From Spirosoma fluviale (GTDB taxonomy: Bacteria; Bacteroidota; Bacteroidia; Cytophagales; Spirosomataceae), in NCBI RefSeq assembly GCF_900230225.1, contig NZ_OCNH01000007.1:124001-188000 (forward strand): a stretch of DNA of 64,000 bases. The letters run 5' to 3'. Shown here in pieces: positions 39,353-47,443 of this stretch. Every line of letters starts with the position of its first letter. Position 1 is the stretch's first letter. Under the pieces are notes generated by a model, which ran no database searches, was not told where the DNA came from, and saw only the letters and a list, made by a program, of their open reading frames with translations. The position numbers were made by a program, and so were the translations under genes.

Positions 39353-40117
39353 TTGTACAAAATCCATCCCAAAACGCTTTTTATTGGACAAATTCTCCAA
39401 TACCTGCCAAGCTGTCAGTCAACTAACGACGAAGCTTCCGTTTTGATTGCACAAATCGACCCAAATGAAGGACTAGTTGTCATTACTGACAATCAAACCG
39501 CTGGGCGGGGGCAACGCGGGAATCAGTGGGAAGCGAAAGCGGGTGAAAATCTTACCTTCTCTCTACTTCTTAAGCCTGGATTTTTGATGGCCAAGGACCA
39601 ATTCTGGTTGAATATGGCCATTTCATTGGGCATATACGATGCGCTTCAACCACTTGTTGGGTCGGCGCTTCGCATCAAATGGCCGAACGACATTTATGTC
39701 AGCGATCAAAAGTTAGGAGGAATCTTAATTGAGAATACGCTGCACGGCTATAGCATTGCCTGGTCGGTGGTAGGCATAGGGCTTAACGTGAATCAGACAG
39801 AGTTCGGTTATTCAACCGCCACCTCCTTACAAGCCCTGGCTCCTTTACCAAATACCTACGACCTGCCCGGCCTGCTCAGCCGACTTTGTGAGACTTTGGA
39901 ACAGCGCTATTTGCAGTTACGATCTGGCCAGCGCGACACGCTAAAGATTAATTATCTACAAATACTCTACCGCTTCCAGGAAGAACACAGTTTTGAAAGC
40001 GAAGGGCAGGCCTTTAGAGGTACTATTATTGGGATAGATCCTAATGGTCGCCTGGCCATCAATGCCAACGGCCAAGTTCGTTATTTTGGCTTTAAAGAAG
40101 TAAGTTTTTCTATATGA
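39353..40117 (+). CDS. birA: Biotin-[acetyl-CoA-carboxylase] ligase
   Basis: 254 residues from a TTG start at 39353; no upstream ATG is in frame, and homology begins at once (YKIHPKTLFIG). The catalytic core shows CQSTNDEA, the biotin-AMP loop GRGQRGNQWEA and KWPNDIYVSDQKLGGILIE at about 109-127, followed by VGIGLNVNQTEF. The C-terminal SH3-like part ends GQVRYFGFKEVSF. There is no N-terminal DNA-binding domain, so it is the monofunctional type that only attaches biotin to carboxyl carrier proteins. The stop codon is two bases before a repeat element of the AGGAG family. Confidence 0.92.
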   Translation: MYKIHPKTLFIGQILQYLPSCQSTNDEASVLIAQIDPNEGLVVITDNQTAGRGQRGNQWEAKAGENLTFSLLLKPGFLMAKDQFWLNMAISLGIYDALQPLVGSALRIKWPNDIYVSDQKLGGILIENTLHGYSIAWSVVGIGLNVNQTEFGYSTATSLQALAPLPNTYDLPGLLSRLCETLEQRYLQLRSGQRDTLKINYLQILYRFQEEHSFESEGQAFRGTIIGIDPNGRLAINANGQVRYFGFKEVSFSI

Positions 40118-40118
40118 A

Positions 40119-40196
40119 GTATTAGGAGCGAGGAGTGAGGAGTTGCTGACGCCAGCAGTATTTGCGCGTAAGCAACTCCTCACTCCTCGCTCCTAA
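40119..40196 (+). repeat. Palindromic repeat element, copy A
   Basis: Perfect 26-bp arms (40122-40147 and 40171-40196) around a 23-base loop (40148-40170). The loop is matched at 20 of 23 positions by the reverse complement of the loop of copy B (42934-42956). It is therefore a repeated element and not a one-off terminator. It lies between the convergent birA and phosphatase genes. Confidence 0.75.
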
Positions 40197-40206
40197 CACT
40201 CACTCC

Positions 40207-41895
40207 TCACTTAATCGCTTCCTCAACCGGGTTGCCAATGCAGCCGCTGGGTTCCAGCAGACCGAGTAATGCAGTGATGGTTGGCGCAATGTCATGAATA
40301 TGAGTCCGGCGCAGGGTTTGCCCCGGCCGAATGCCCCAGCCATAGAGCAAAAAGGGTACATGTGTATCGTAAGCATAGGTGGTGCCGTGAGTAGTGCCTT
40401 TGCTGCGCCCCTCCAGCCAGCCAGGTTGCTGCATAACATAGAAATCACCACTACGGTTAGGATGATACACATTCCGGAACAGGTTTTCCTGCAATTCAGG
40501 CAAAGCTTCTGCGCCAAGATTATGCAGATTAACGACATTTACTACCGCCTTTTGCTTAAGCAACATCGAACGAAGCAGTTCATATACATCCTGCATAGCT
40601 ATTTTCTTCTCGGTCAACAAAGCATGATTGAGGTAGATTTGCTGATTCATGTACGAGAGCATCCACTGTCCCGGCCCATATGCCTTTTCAAGCGTAGACT
40701 TTACGGCGTCACCAATCTCGCCATAACCTCGTACTCCGGCCGGAATCCGGTTCTGCTGTAGAAAGCCGGGTGAGTCGACCACACCATGATCGGCCGACAA
40801 AAACGCCACCCATTGACCTTTGCCAACGCTTGCATCCAGCTGGTTGAATAGATCAGCCAACTGGTGGTCGAGCCGGAGGTACTGATCTTCCGTTTCAATA
40901 GCGTGGGTACCAAAAGCGTGTCCAACATAATCGGGAGACGAAAAGCTAACGCATAGCATATCGGTTACATCTCCCTGACCCAGTTTCTCTTCTTTCAGGG
41001 CTGCCAATGCAAACTCTTTGGTAATTTCATCCCCATAGGGGCTTGTTCGCAATGGCTCATATTTGCTTCCCCCAGCCTGAATAGCAAACCCGTGAGGAAA
41101 AACAGACTTTGTCTCACCCGCCAGTACGGTCTCGTAAGGTTCGTCATCCTGCGTACTTTCGGTATACTGGTTCAGAGACAACGATGGTTCCCACGTCTGG
41201 CTTAGGTACTTGTCAGATAATTTTCGGGCATTGAAGGCCTGCACCCATTGCGGCAATTCGTTCTGGTAAAATGTACTGCTGATAAAATTACCATCTTTGG
41301 AGTCGTACCAGTAAGCCGCGTTGGCCGCGTGACCGGCGGGCAAAATGGCTCCCCGGTCTTTTAAAGCAATCCCAATGACCTTCGCCCGACCGTCGGTGGC
41401 GAGTTTTAACTGGTCGCCGATGGTGGTTACCAGCAGGTTACGGGGCGACATTTTGCCTGCCGTACCCGTATTTCCGACCGTTTTAACGGTTGTATCTTCA
41501 GCACAATAGAGCAGACGACCAATGTTTCGTTCGTAAAAATCATTCCCGACGATTCCGTTTAGCGCGGGGGCCGAACCGGTATAAATGGCAGCATGACCGG
41601 GGCCGGTATACGTAGCAGCATAATGGTAATGATTGTTTCGGGCATTGAACCCGCCGTCCATCATACGGCGAAAACCACCCGAACCAAACTTATCATAATA
41701 CCGATATAAGTAATCATAACGCATTTGGTCTACCACAATCCCAACAACAAGTTTAGGTTTGGCAAGCCGTTTGCCCGGCATCGGTTGTTGAGCAGAAGTA
41801 ACGATTTTTGCTGTACCCGGAACCGTTTTCTTAGGTTGTGCCAGGGTTGCTGTGGTGACCATTGCCACCAGCAAGACAGGGATAATCAGGCGCAT
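40207..41895 (-). CDS. PafA-type alkaline phosphatase/phosphodiesterase superfamily protein
   Basis: 562 residues with a signal peptide (about 1-19), so periplasmic. The metal and nucleophile region reads KLVVGIVVDQMRYDYLYRYY then NHYHYAATYTGPGHAAIYTG, with the Thr of TYTGPGHA as nucleophile, as in Elizabethkingia PafA. Later metal ligands appear in SFSSPDYVGHAFGTHAIETE and FLSADHGVVDSPGF. PafA is a calcium-stimulated or constitutive phosphatase that frees phosphate from organic monoesters independent of phosphate supply. The lengths agree well (PafA has about 546). A phosphodiesterase of the same superfamily is the alternative. Confidence 0.87.
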   Translation of the reverse strand: MRLIIPVLLVAMVTTATLAQPKKTVPGTAKIVTSAQQPMPGKRLAKPKLVVGIVVDQMRYDYLYRYYDKFGSGGFRRMMDGGFNARNNHYHYAATYTGPGHAAIYTGSAPALNGIVGNDFYERNIGRLLYCAEDTTVKTVGNTGTAGKMSPRNLLVTTIGDQLKLATDGRAKVIGIALKDRGAILPAGHAANAAYWYDSKDGNFISSTFYQNELPQWVQAFNARKLSDKYLSQTWEPSLSLNQYTESTQDDEPYETVLAGETKSVFPHGFAIQAGGSKYEPLRTSPYGDEITKEFALAALKEEKLGQGDVTDMLCVSFSSPDYVGHAFGTHAIETEDQYLRLDHQLADLFNQLDASVGKGQWVAFLSADHGVVDSPGFLQQNRIPAGVRGYGEIGDAVKSTLEKAYGPGQWMLSYMNQQIYLNHALLTEKKIAMQDVYELLRSMLLKQKAVVNVVNLHNLGAEALPELQENLFRNVYHPNRSGDFYVMQQPGWLEGRSKGTTHGTTYAYDTHVPFLLYGWGIRPGQTLRRTHIHDIAPTITALLGLLEPSGCIGNPVEEAIK

Positions 41896-42096
41896 AAGCC
41901 GTTTTTATGGAATAATTGAGAGACTTCAGCAAATGTACAAACAAATTACCCGGTCAGCGAACGGACTAAATTAAGGGACAGTTAACTCATTTTAATGAAA
42001 CCTTATAGCCCCATTAGCCGTATTGATTATCAGTTAGCTATTCGTTAACACGGTTGTGCTGGCAGGTTAACCTGACAGATAAGTTTTTTGCGTTCT

Positions 42097-42924
42097 ATGA
42101 TTCACCTAACGAGTCCGGCCACTGTAGGGCTGACGGCTTTACTTTTCTTTATAGCTATTTTCGGACGCTACGTTCTCTTTTCATTAGCGTTCTGGTGGTT
42201 ATTCAAAGTTTCCCTGAAAGAGCAGTTCGCTCATCGGGCCGTCCAGACACGCCCCCGGAAAGCTGGACAGGATTGGCGCGAGATTGGCTGGTCTGTTATT
42301 ACATCGCTGATCTTCACGGCTATTGCTATTGGGATTATTTACGCTTATCAGCTAGGTTATACCAGAATCTACACCGATATACATGCCTACCCGTTACTGT
42401 GGTACCCCGCCAGTATTATGTTAGTCCTTTTCATTCATGAAACGTATTATTACTGGCTACACCGATGGATGCATTGGCCGGGTGTTTATAAACTGGTCCA
42501 CAAAACCCACCACGACAGCATTACAACTTCCCCGTGGACAGCCTTTTCGTTTCATCCTACCGAAAGTACGTTACAGGCTATTGTTATTCCGGCGCTGACA
42601 TTTATTTTACCGCTGCACATATCAGCGGTGGGACTTATTTTGATGATCATGACCATGTCGAGCGCTATAAATCACCTGAATACGGAAATTTACCCGCAGG
42701 ATTTTAACCGGCACTGGCTGGGGCGATGGCTCATTGGTGCCACCCACCACAGTCTGCATCATACGCAGTTCAGGTTCAACTACGGCCTTTATTTCACCTT
42801 CTGGGATAAATGGATGAACACCGAAAGCCCGGACTTCCATCGGTTGTTTGGGGAGAAGAGTAAGAAGGCGGTATTAGGAGCGAGGAGTGAGAAAGCAGTA
42901 TTAGGAGCGAGAAGTGAGGAGTGA
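42097..42924 (+). CDS. Sterol desaturase/fatty acid hydroxylase family membrane protein with repeat-derived C-terminus
   Basis: 275 residues from the ATG at 42097. The di-iron His motifs are H114-ETYYYWL-H122-RWM-H126, HKTHH at 135-139 and HHSLHH at 217-222. Four hydrophobic stretches fit an integral membrane di-iron oxygenase. The family hydroxylates or desaturates lipids or carotenoids; the substrate is not evident here. The normal protein would end near residue 254 (FHRLFGEK). The last 20 residues, which contain KAVLGARSE twice, are coded by the palindromic repeat copy B, so the element has replaced the original C-terminus and supplied the stop codon. It is convergent with the polyprenyl synthetase gene. 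Confidence 0.85.
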   Translation: MIHLTSPATVGLTALLFFIAIFGRYVLFSLAFWWLFKVSLKEQFAHRAVQTRPRKAGQDWREIGWSVITSLIFTAIAIGIIYAYQLGYTRIYTDIHAYPLLWYPASIMLVLFIHETYYYWLHRWMHWPGVYKLVHKTHHDSITTSPWTAFSFHPTESTLQAIVIPALTFILPLHISAVGLILMIMTMSSAINHLNTEIYPQDFNRHWLGRWLIGATHHSLHHTQFRFNYGLYFTFWDKWMNTESPDFHRLFGEKSKKAVLGARSEKAVLGARSEE

Positions 42925-42992
42925 GGAGTTGCTAACGCGCAAATACTACCGGCGTCAGCAACTCCTCACTCCTCGCTTCTCGCTCCTAATAC
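42871..42992 (-). repeat. Palindromic repeat element, copy B, with a partial tandem copy
   Basis: Arms of 36 bp (42898-42933 and 42957-42992) pair with one mismatch around a 23-base loop (42934-42956) that matches the inverse of copy A's loop at 20 of 23 bases. A partial left-arm duplicate precedes it (42871-42897). It overlaps the 3' end of the hydroxylase gene and ends ten bases before the polyprenyl synthetase stop. Confidence 0.75.
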
Positions 42993-43001
42993 TATACCAA
43001 C

Positions 43002-43976
43002 CTACTTACTCCGATCAATTGTGTATTGCACCAGCTTGTGTAGGGAGGACCGATAAGGAGAATCGGGGAAGTCGTTTAGTAGTGCCTGCGCTTGGGCAAC
43101 ATAATGGTTCATGGCTTTGGTAGCGTATTCGATGCCACCGGAATTTTTCACGAACTCTATCACTTCATTGACTTTTTTGGGCTTCCCGCTTTCGTTTTTG
43201 ATGATGTTGATGATCCGGCGTTTTTCGAGATAGCCCGCTTTGTTCAAGGCGTAGATGAGCGGTAGGGTCATCTTTTTCTCTTTAATATCAATACCCAGCG
43301 GCTTTCCTACTTCGGCCGTACCATAGTCGAACAAGTCGTCTTTAATTTGAAAGGCAATGCCAACTTTCTCTCCAAAAGCATGCGCCTTGTCAACAATTTC
43401 CGGGGCAATACCAGCCGACCTTGCGCCTACGGCGCAACAGGCAGCAATGAGCGAAGCCGTTTTCTGGCGAATAATCTCGTAATAAATATCCTCTGTAATA
43501 TCCAGCCGACGCGCTTTGTAAAGCTGTAATAATTCACCTTCGCTCAGTTCGCGCACGGCGGTAGAAACGATCCGGAGCAGGTCGAAGTCGTTGTTATCGA
43601 CCGATAGCAACAGCCCGCGCGACAGCAAATAATCGCCCACTAATACGGCTACTTTATTCTTCCAAAGCGCATTGATAGAGAAAAATCCCCGACGATAGTT
43701 CGACTCGTCGACCACATCGTCGTGAACGAGCGTGGCCGTGTGGAGTAATTCAATTAACGACGCTCCACGGTAAGTAGCTTCGGTGATGGAGCCGCAAACA
43801 CCGGCCATCAGGAACACAAACATTGGACGCAATTGCTTGCCTTTCCGCTTCACGATGTAATTCATGATTTGGTCCAGCAGCATGACGTCGCTTTTCATTT
43901 GCCCTTTGAACTTCTGCTCAAACAGTTCCATTTCAGCAGCAATCGGGGCTTGTATCTCGGCGACGGTAATAGCCAT
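43002..43976 (-). CDS. Polyprenyl diphosphate synthase
   Basis: 324 residues. The two Asp-rich metal motifs of trans-prenyltransferases are visible: LVHDDVVDES (D86, D87, D90) and FQIKDDLFDY (D212, D213, D216), along with the N-terminal GKQLRPMFVFLMAG. The enzyme condenses isopentenyl diphosphate onto an allylic primer to make the long side chain of menaquinone, probably C30-C40; chain length cannot be read by eye. The neighbours do not add information: it stands alone on the minus strand. The short region upstream (43977-44216) holds a possible promoter only. Confidence 0.93.
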   Translation of the reverse strand: MAITVAEIQAPIAAEMELFEQKFKGQMKSDVMLLDQIMNYIVKRKGKQLRPMFVFLMAGVCGSITEATYRGASLIELLHTATLVHDDVVDESNYRRGFFSINALWKNKVAVLVGDYLLSRGLLLSVDNNDFDLLRIVSTAVRELSEGELLQLYKARRLDITEDIYYEIIRQKTASLIAACCAVGARSAGIAPEIVDKAHAFGEKVGIAFQIKDDLFDYGTAEVGKPLGIDIKEKKMTLPLIYALNKAGYLEKRRIINIIKNESGKPKKVNEVIEFVKNSGGIEYATKAMNHYVAQAQALLNDFPDSPYRSSLHKLVQYTIDRSK

Positions 43977-44222
43977 GAAGAAGTATATCAGTCAATAGCG
44001 GTAGTCAATCAGCAGGAAGCGCAGGCTATTGCCTTATAATAAATGACTATCGGCTAAATTTCCAGCAAGTATAGTAAGGAAAGAGCAGACGCCGAAAAAG
44101 CGCTTTAGAAAACATGGCGTCAGTTTCATAACTATCCGTGTGTCAATTCGTTTTGATTATTAATTGAAAAACATCAACTTTCCACACTTATGATCTTATA
44201 ACGCTACCTGCTATAGGTGTCT

Positions 44223-45218
44223 ATGATTGACAACCCCACCCCGCCCCTTCCACATCCCGCAGCCATTTCAACGACTCCTCATCTAGCCATGCGCGCCCTC
44301 GTCCTGGGTGGTGGCTCACTTAAAGGTGCATTTCAGGTAGGAGCCGTCATGGCTCTTTTTGAGTCGGGTTATGTGCCAGACCAGCTCTATGGCATTTCGG
44401 TGGGTAGCCTGAACGCTACATTCATTGCCCATGAAGCCGCCCGTCAGCAGGCGTCAACCGGCCACGTAGACTGGGTAAAAGTTGGTAAGTTTTTGATTGA
44501 ATTCTGGATTCGGAACATCACAAAACCCGATGATGTAGCCGTTATCCGTTCTCGCTTTCGAATGGGCTACGACACGGTTATGAGTCGTTTTGATGGGTTA
44601 CTGGACAACTCCCCTATCCAGAACCTGATTCGAAATACGATAGACTTTGAGGCACTAAAAACTGGTCCGGTGAAACTTAAAGTTGGGGCCGTCGATATTA
44701 TTGAAGGTGACATGTGTTATGCCGATGCCCATGACCCTCATTTCCTGGATTATGTGTTTGCCAGCAGTTCCCTTCCGTTCCTGATGCCGGCCGTGCAAAT
44801 CGGGGGCGACCATCGGCGGGCGTTTCTGGATGGAGGCTTACGGGAGGTAGCGCCCCTGCGGGTAGCTATCGAAGACGGCGCTACGGAAATTGCCTGTGTC
44901 GCGTGTCACGCCAAGAAAATCTATAACGAAAAGTTTAACTACCGAAACCTGTTGAACCTCATGGACAGGGTCAAAGATATTACGGTCAACCAATTGGTTA
45001 ACAATGACATTGCCTGGGCCGAACGCTTTGCCAACCGGGAACACCTCCACGGACGGGAATTGGAATTAACGATTATCCGCCCCACCGAGCCACTTTCCCT
45101 GAATCTCATGAAGTTTACCTCCGACGATATTGGCCGAATGATTGTTCAGGGCTATCAGGCCGGAACAGACATGCTCAAGCAAAATCGAAAAACCGGGAAT
45201 CCGGCCAGTTTGACCTGA
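44223..45218 (+). CDS. Patatin-like phospholipase
   Basis: 331 residues from the ATG at 44223 (an in-frame GTG lies six bases upstream). The catalytic dyad is Ser59 in GISVGS and Asp203 in FLDGGLRE, with the oxyanion loop LGGGSLKGAFQVGA before it. Patatin-like enzymes are acyl hydrolases acting on phospholipids or neutral lipids. There is no signal peptide or membrane helix, so this form is cytoplasmic or injected. The N-terminal 20 residues are Pro-rich and disordered. Its stop codon lies three bases from the stop codon of the convergent metallo-hydrolase gene, with no room for a separate terminator. Confidence 0.88.
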   Translation: MIDNPTPPLPHPAAISTTPHLAMRALVLGGGSLKGAFQVGAVMALFESGYVPDQLYGISVGSLNATFIAHEAARQQASTGHVDWVKVGKFLIEFWIRNITKPDDVAVIRSRFRMGYDTVMSRFDGLLDNSPIQNLIRNTIDFEALKTGPVKLKVGAVDIIEGDMCYADAHDPHFLDYVFASSSLPFLMPAVQIGGDHRRAFLDGGLREVAPLRVAIEDGATEIACVACHAKKIYNEKFNYRNLLNLMDRVKDITVNQLVNNDIAWAERFANREHLHGRELELTIIRPTEPLSLNLMKFTSDDIGRMIVQGYQAGTDMLKQNRKTGNPASLT

Positions 45219-45221
45219 TCC

Positions 45222-46481
45222 TTACTTAGACTTGTAAGGCCCGTAGATTGCCTTCACCGTATAGGTTTCACTCGTGTCATCAAGTACAATTACACGGTAC
45301 GATTTTCCGCCGGGTTCAACCCGTACGACCACATGTCCTGACTGACTTTTCAGTCTGGGCAAAAAGTCACTAATAGCCGCTTTTGCCTCTGGAAGCAGGT
45401 TTGTGGCAAATACATCACGCTCAACTGAATAAATTTCTTTGGAGAAGAGCCGATTGAGTACTTCGGGTGCCGGATGAGACGATGCCCAGGCTGGTATTAT
45501 AAAAACACGTGGTTGCAGATTTGCTAAAAGCGTTCCGTTTTCTGAATCAGCATAGCCGTGGTGATCGAGCAACTGAACATCGACCGGGCCAAGGATGCTG
45601 GCCAGGGGCGTTTCGACATCATGCCAGGCTGGTGCTCCAAACTGAAGAACGCCCTGAATGTCTCCGCCAGAGAAGTACGTGAATTTTCCGTACCGCAGCT
45701 GAAAGACAATGCTGCACATGTTCTCGTTCGGATACTCAGCCGCTTTCAGTGTTTTCAGGTCAGGAAAAAGTTGTCGTGTTTTGTCTCCCTCACCCATCCA
45801 CATGGCTCCGTTAACCATCAGGTTCCTGATCTCTACTGGATATTTACTGCGTAATTCCGGCTGTTTTACAAACGTAATCTGATTCATTTGCCCAGCGGTG
45901 AATCGTTCCGTAACCAGCCCATTATGTTGGGTCTGCCAAGCTAGAAACCGCCGGTAATTGACAACCATCGAATCCCCCCCAAACGAACGAGGGTAATCAT
46001 AATCCGGCCATCCCCGATCCAGTATCTTGCGAATGGGTATATGTTCGCCTACCTCGGTAATACCCGTTAATACATACCCACCCCGACCCCGTTTTGTCAC
46101 ATTTGAGGGTGTCCCCATGTGGTCATCGTGAAAATGCGTGATAACAGCACAATCAAGTACGGGACTAGCCTGAAAACGCAGTGCATTGCGTACGTAACGT
46201 GCAATCCATTCGCCAGCTTGTCGGCTGTTATTGGGCTTCACAGGGATATTTCTGGGAGCATTCGTTCGCCAATCGAGGGAATTTATGGCACCGGCATCGA
46301 CTAACAGTGTTGTCCCATCTGGCAACACCATAAAAGTAGCGTTACCCTGACCGGTGTTGATGTGGTGAATATCGAGCTGACCAGTATGCCAGACAGGAAG
46401 AGATTCTCCTAGCCGTTGCGCCTGTGCGGGAAACCACGTCACAAACAGAATCAGGCAAATTGATAGTCGGATAAGAGACAT
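45222..46481 (-). CDS. Secreted ComEC/Rec2-like metallo-beta-lactamase-fold hydrolase
   Basis: 419 residues with a signal peptide (about 1-21). The MBL fold motif is HFHDDH (H116, H118, D120, H121), and a further Asp/His set follows with LLDHHGYADSENG. The opening HHINTGQGNATFMVLPDGTT matches the MBL domain that is found alone or at the end of ComEC. In ComEC that domain is thought to degrade DNA; the activity of free-standing secreted forms is not established. It is transcribed after GDPD, 15 bases apart, suggesting an operon, possibly for phospholipid or phosphodiester turnover. Confidence 0.82.
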   Translation of the reverse strand: MSLIRLSICLILFVTWFPAQAQRLGESLPVWHTGQLDIHHINTGQGNATFMVLPDGTTLLVDAGAINSLDWRTNAPRNIPVKPNNSRQAGEWIARYVRNALRFQASPVLDCAVITHFHDDHMGTPSNVTKRGRGGYVLTGITEVGEHIPIRKILDRGWPDYDYPRSFGGDSMVVNYRRFLAWQTQHNGLVTERFTAGQMNQITFVKQPELRSKYPVEIRNLMVNGAMWMGEGDKTRQLFPDLKTLKAAEYPNENMCSIVFQLRYGKFTYFSGGDIQGVLQFGAPAWHDVETPLASILGPVDVQLLDHHGYADSENGTLLANLQPRVFIIPAWASSHPAPEVLNRLFSKEIYSVERDVFATNLLPEAKAAISDFLPRLKSQSGHVVVRVEPGGKSYRVIVLDDTSETYTVKAIYGPYKSK

Positions 46482-46496
46482 ACGGAAGCTGATAGA

Positions 46497-47366
46497 TTAA
46501 AATAAAGCGGATACGTCAACCGGCCGGTCCGTAGTGATAATATCGCCCCCCTGCCGGACTATTTCCCGGTAGCCGCCAGTTGCTTCAGCCATCGGCTTTT
46601 CATCCAGTTGTCCGGCTCCGTACGTTCCTACAGAGGCTGGAACCCCAAGTTTACGTAGCCGTTCGTAAAAGGAAGCTGGCTGGAGTTTCTGGGGAGTCAG
46701 CGCAATTAATCGCTGTCCGGAAACCAGCTGACTTGTTTCAAATCGATCCAGGTCGGCCATGTTATTAACCCCAACGGCCAGCCACAGAGTTGGATACTGG
46801 TCACGAACGCGTTGTGCCTCGGCCATCGAGTAGCAGATTACAAACACAGAATGCACAGCCCCATGTTTTTCCACTTCCTTCATTACCCGTATCGGATCGG
46901 TACCTGGTTTGACGTCTAAGGCCAGCATGTACCGATTACGGTTCCAAGTCAGTACGTCCGTAAATGTGGGCATAGCTTGTCCGGTAAGTGCCCCAGACAG
47001 GGTTTTAAGCTTCACTTTCGTCAATTCTCGCAACGTCCGTTCAGCAACGGCCCCTTTTGCATCAGATTCGCGATCCAGTGTCGGGTCATGTAATAAGACA
47101 AAAGTACTGTCTGCCGTCATCCGCACATCCATTTCGATAATGGCGTTGGGAAGGCGTTGAGCCGTCTTATTGAATGTTACAATTGAATTTTCCGTATCCA
47201 ACGGACCGGGGCCACCCCGATGAGCCAGAATAAGCGGATGTTTACCGGTATCCTTGAGCGAAAAGAAAGAATCAACTGCCTTTGTATTCTGAAATCGGTT
47301 CAGACGTTGTGCCATCGCTCCGCTTAATACGAAGAGAGACACGAGTATAATAAGGTTAGTTTTCAT
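46497..47366 (-). CDS. Glycerophosphodiester phosphodiesterase family protein
   Basis: 289 residues from the ATG at 47366 (a TTG four codons upstream is less likely). A signal peptide (about 1-20) directs it to the periplasm. GDPD signature residues appear: H49-R50 (ILAHRGGPG), E59-N60 (DTENSI), the metal acids E78 and D80 (IEMDVRM) and H93 (LLHDPTLDR). The enzyme splits glycerophosphodiesters into glycerol 3-phosphate and an alcohol. It lies between a TonB receptor (upstream, behind a terminator) and the metallo-hydrolase (downstream, 15 bases). Confidence 0.92.
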   Translation of the reverse strand: MKTNLIILVSLFVLSGAMAQRLNRFQNTKAVDSFFSLKDTGKHPLILAHRGGPGPLDTENSIVTFNKTAQRLPNAIIEMDVRMTADSTFVLLHDPTLDRESDAKGAVAERTLRELTKVKLKTLSGALTGQAMPTFTDVLTWNRNRYMLALDVKPGTDPIRVMKEVEKHGAVHSVFVICYSMAEAQRVRDQYPTLWLAVGVNNMADLDRFETSQLVSGQRLIALTPQKLQPASFYERLRKLGVPASVGTYGAGQLDEKPMAEATGGYREIVRQGGDIITTDRPVDVSALF

Positions 47367-47385
47367 GACGTGTGCCAATTAAATA

Positions 47386-47424
47386 AAAAAATCCCCCGTC
47401 ACAGTGTCTGTGCGGGGGATTTTT
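47386..47424 (-). terminator. Terminator of the Oar-like receptor gene
   Basis: A GC-rich stem (AAAAATCCCCCG...CGGGGGATTTTT, one bulged base) with A and T tracts, 20 bases after the receptor stop. It insulates the GDPD gene from the receptor gene. Confidence 0.88.
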
Positions 47425-47443
47425 AGATTGCTCGATGACTCGC

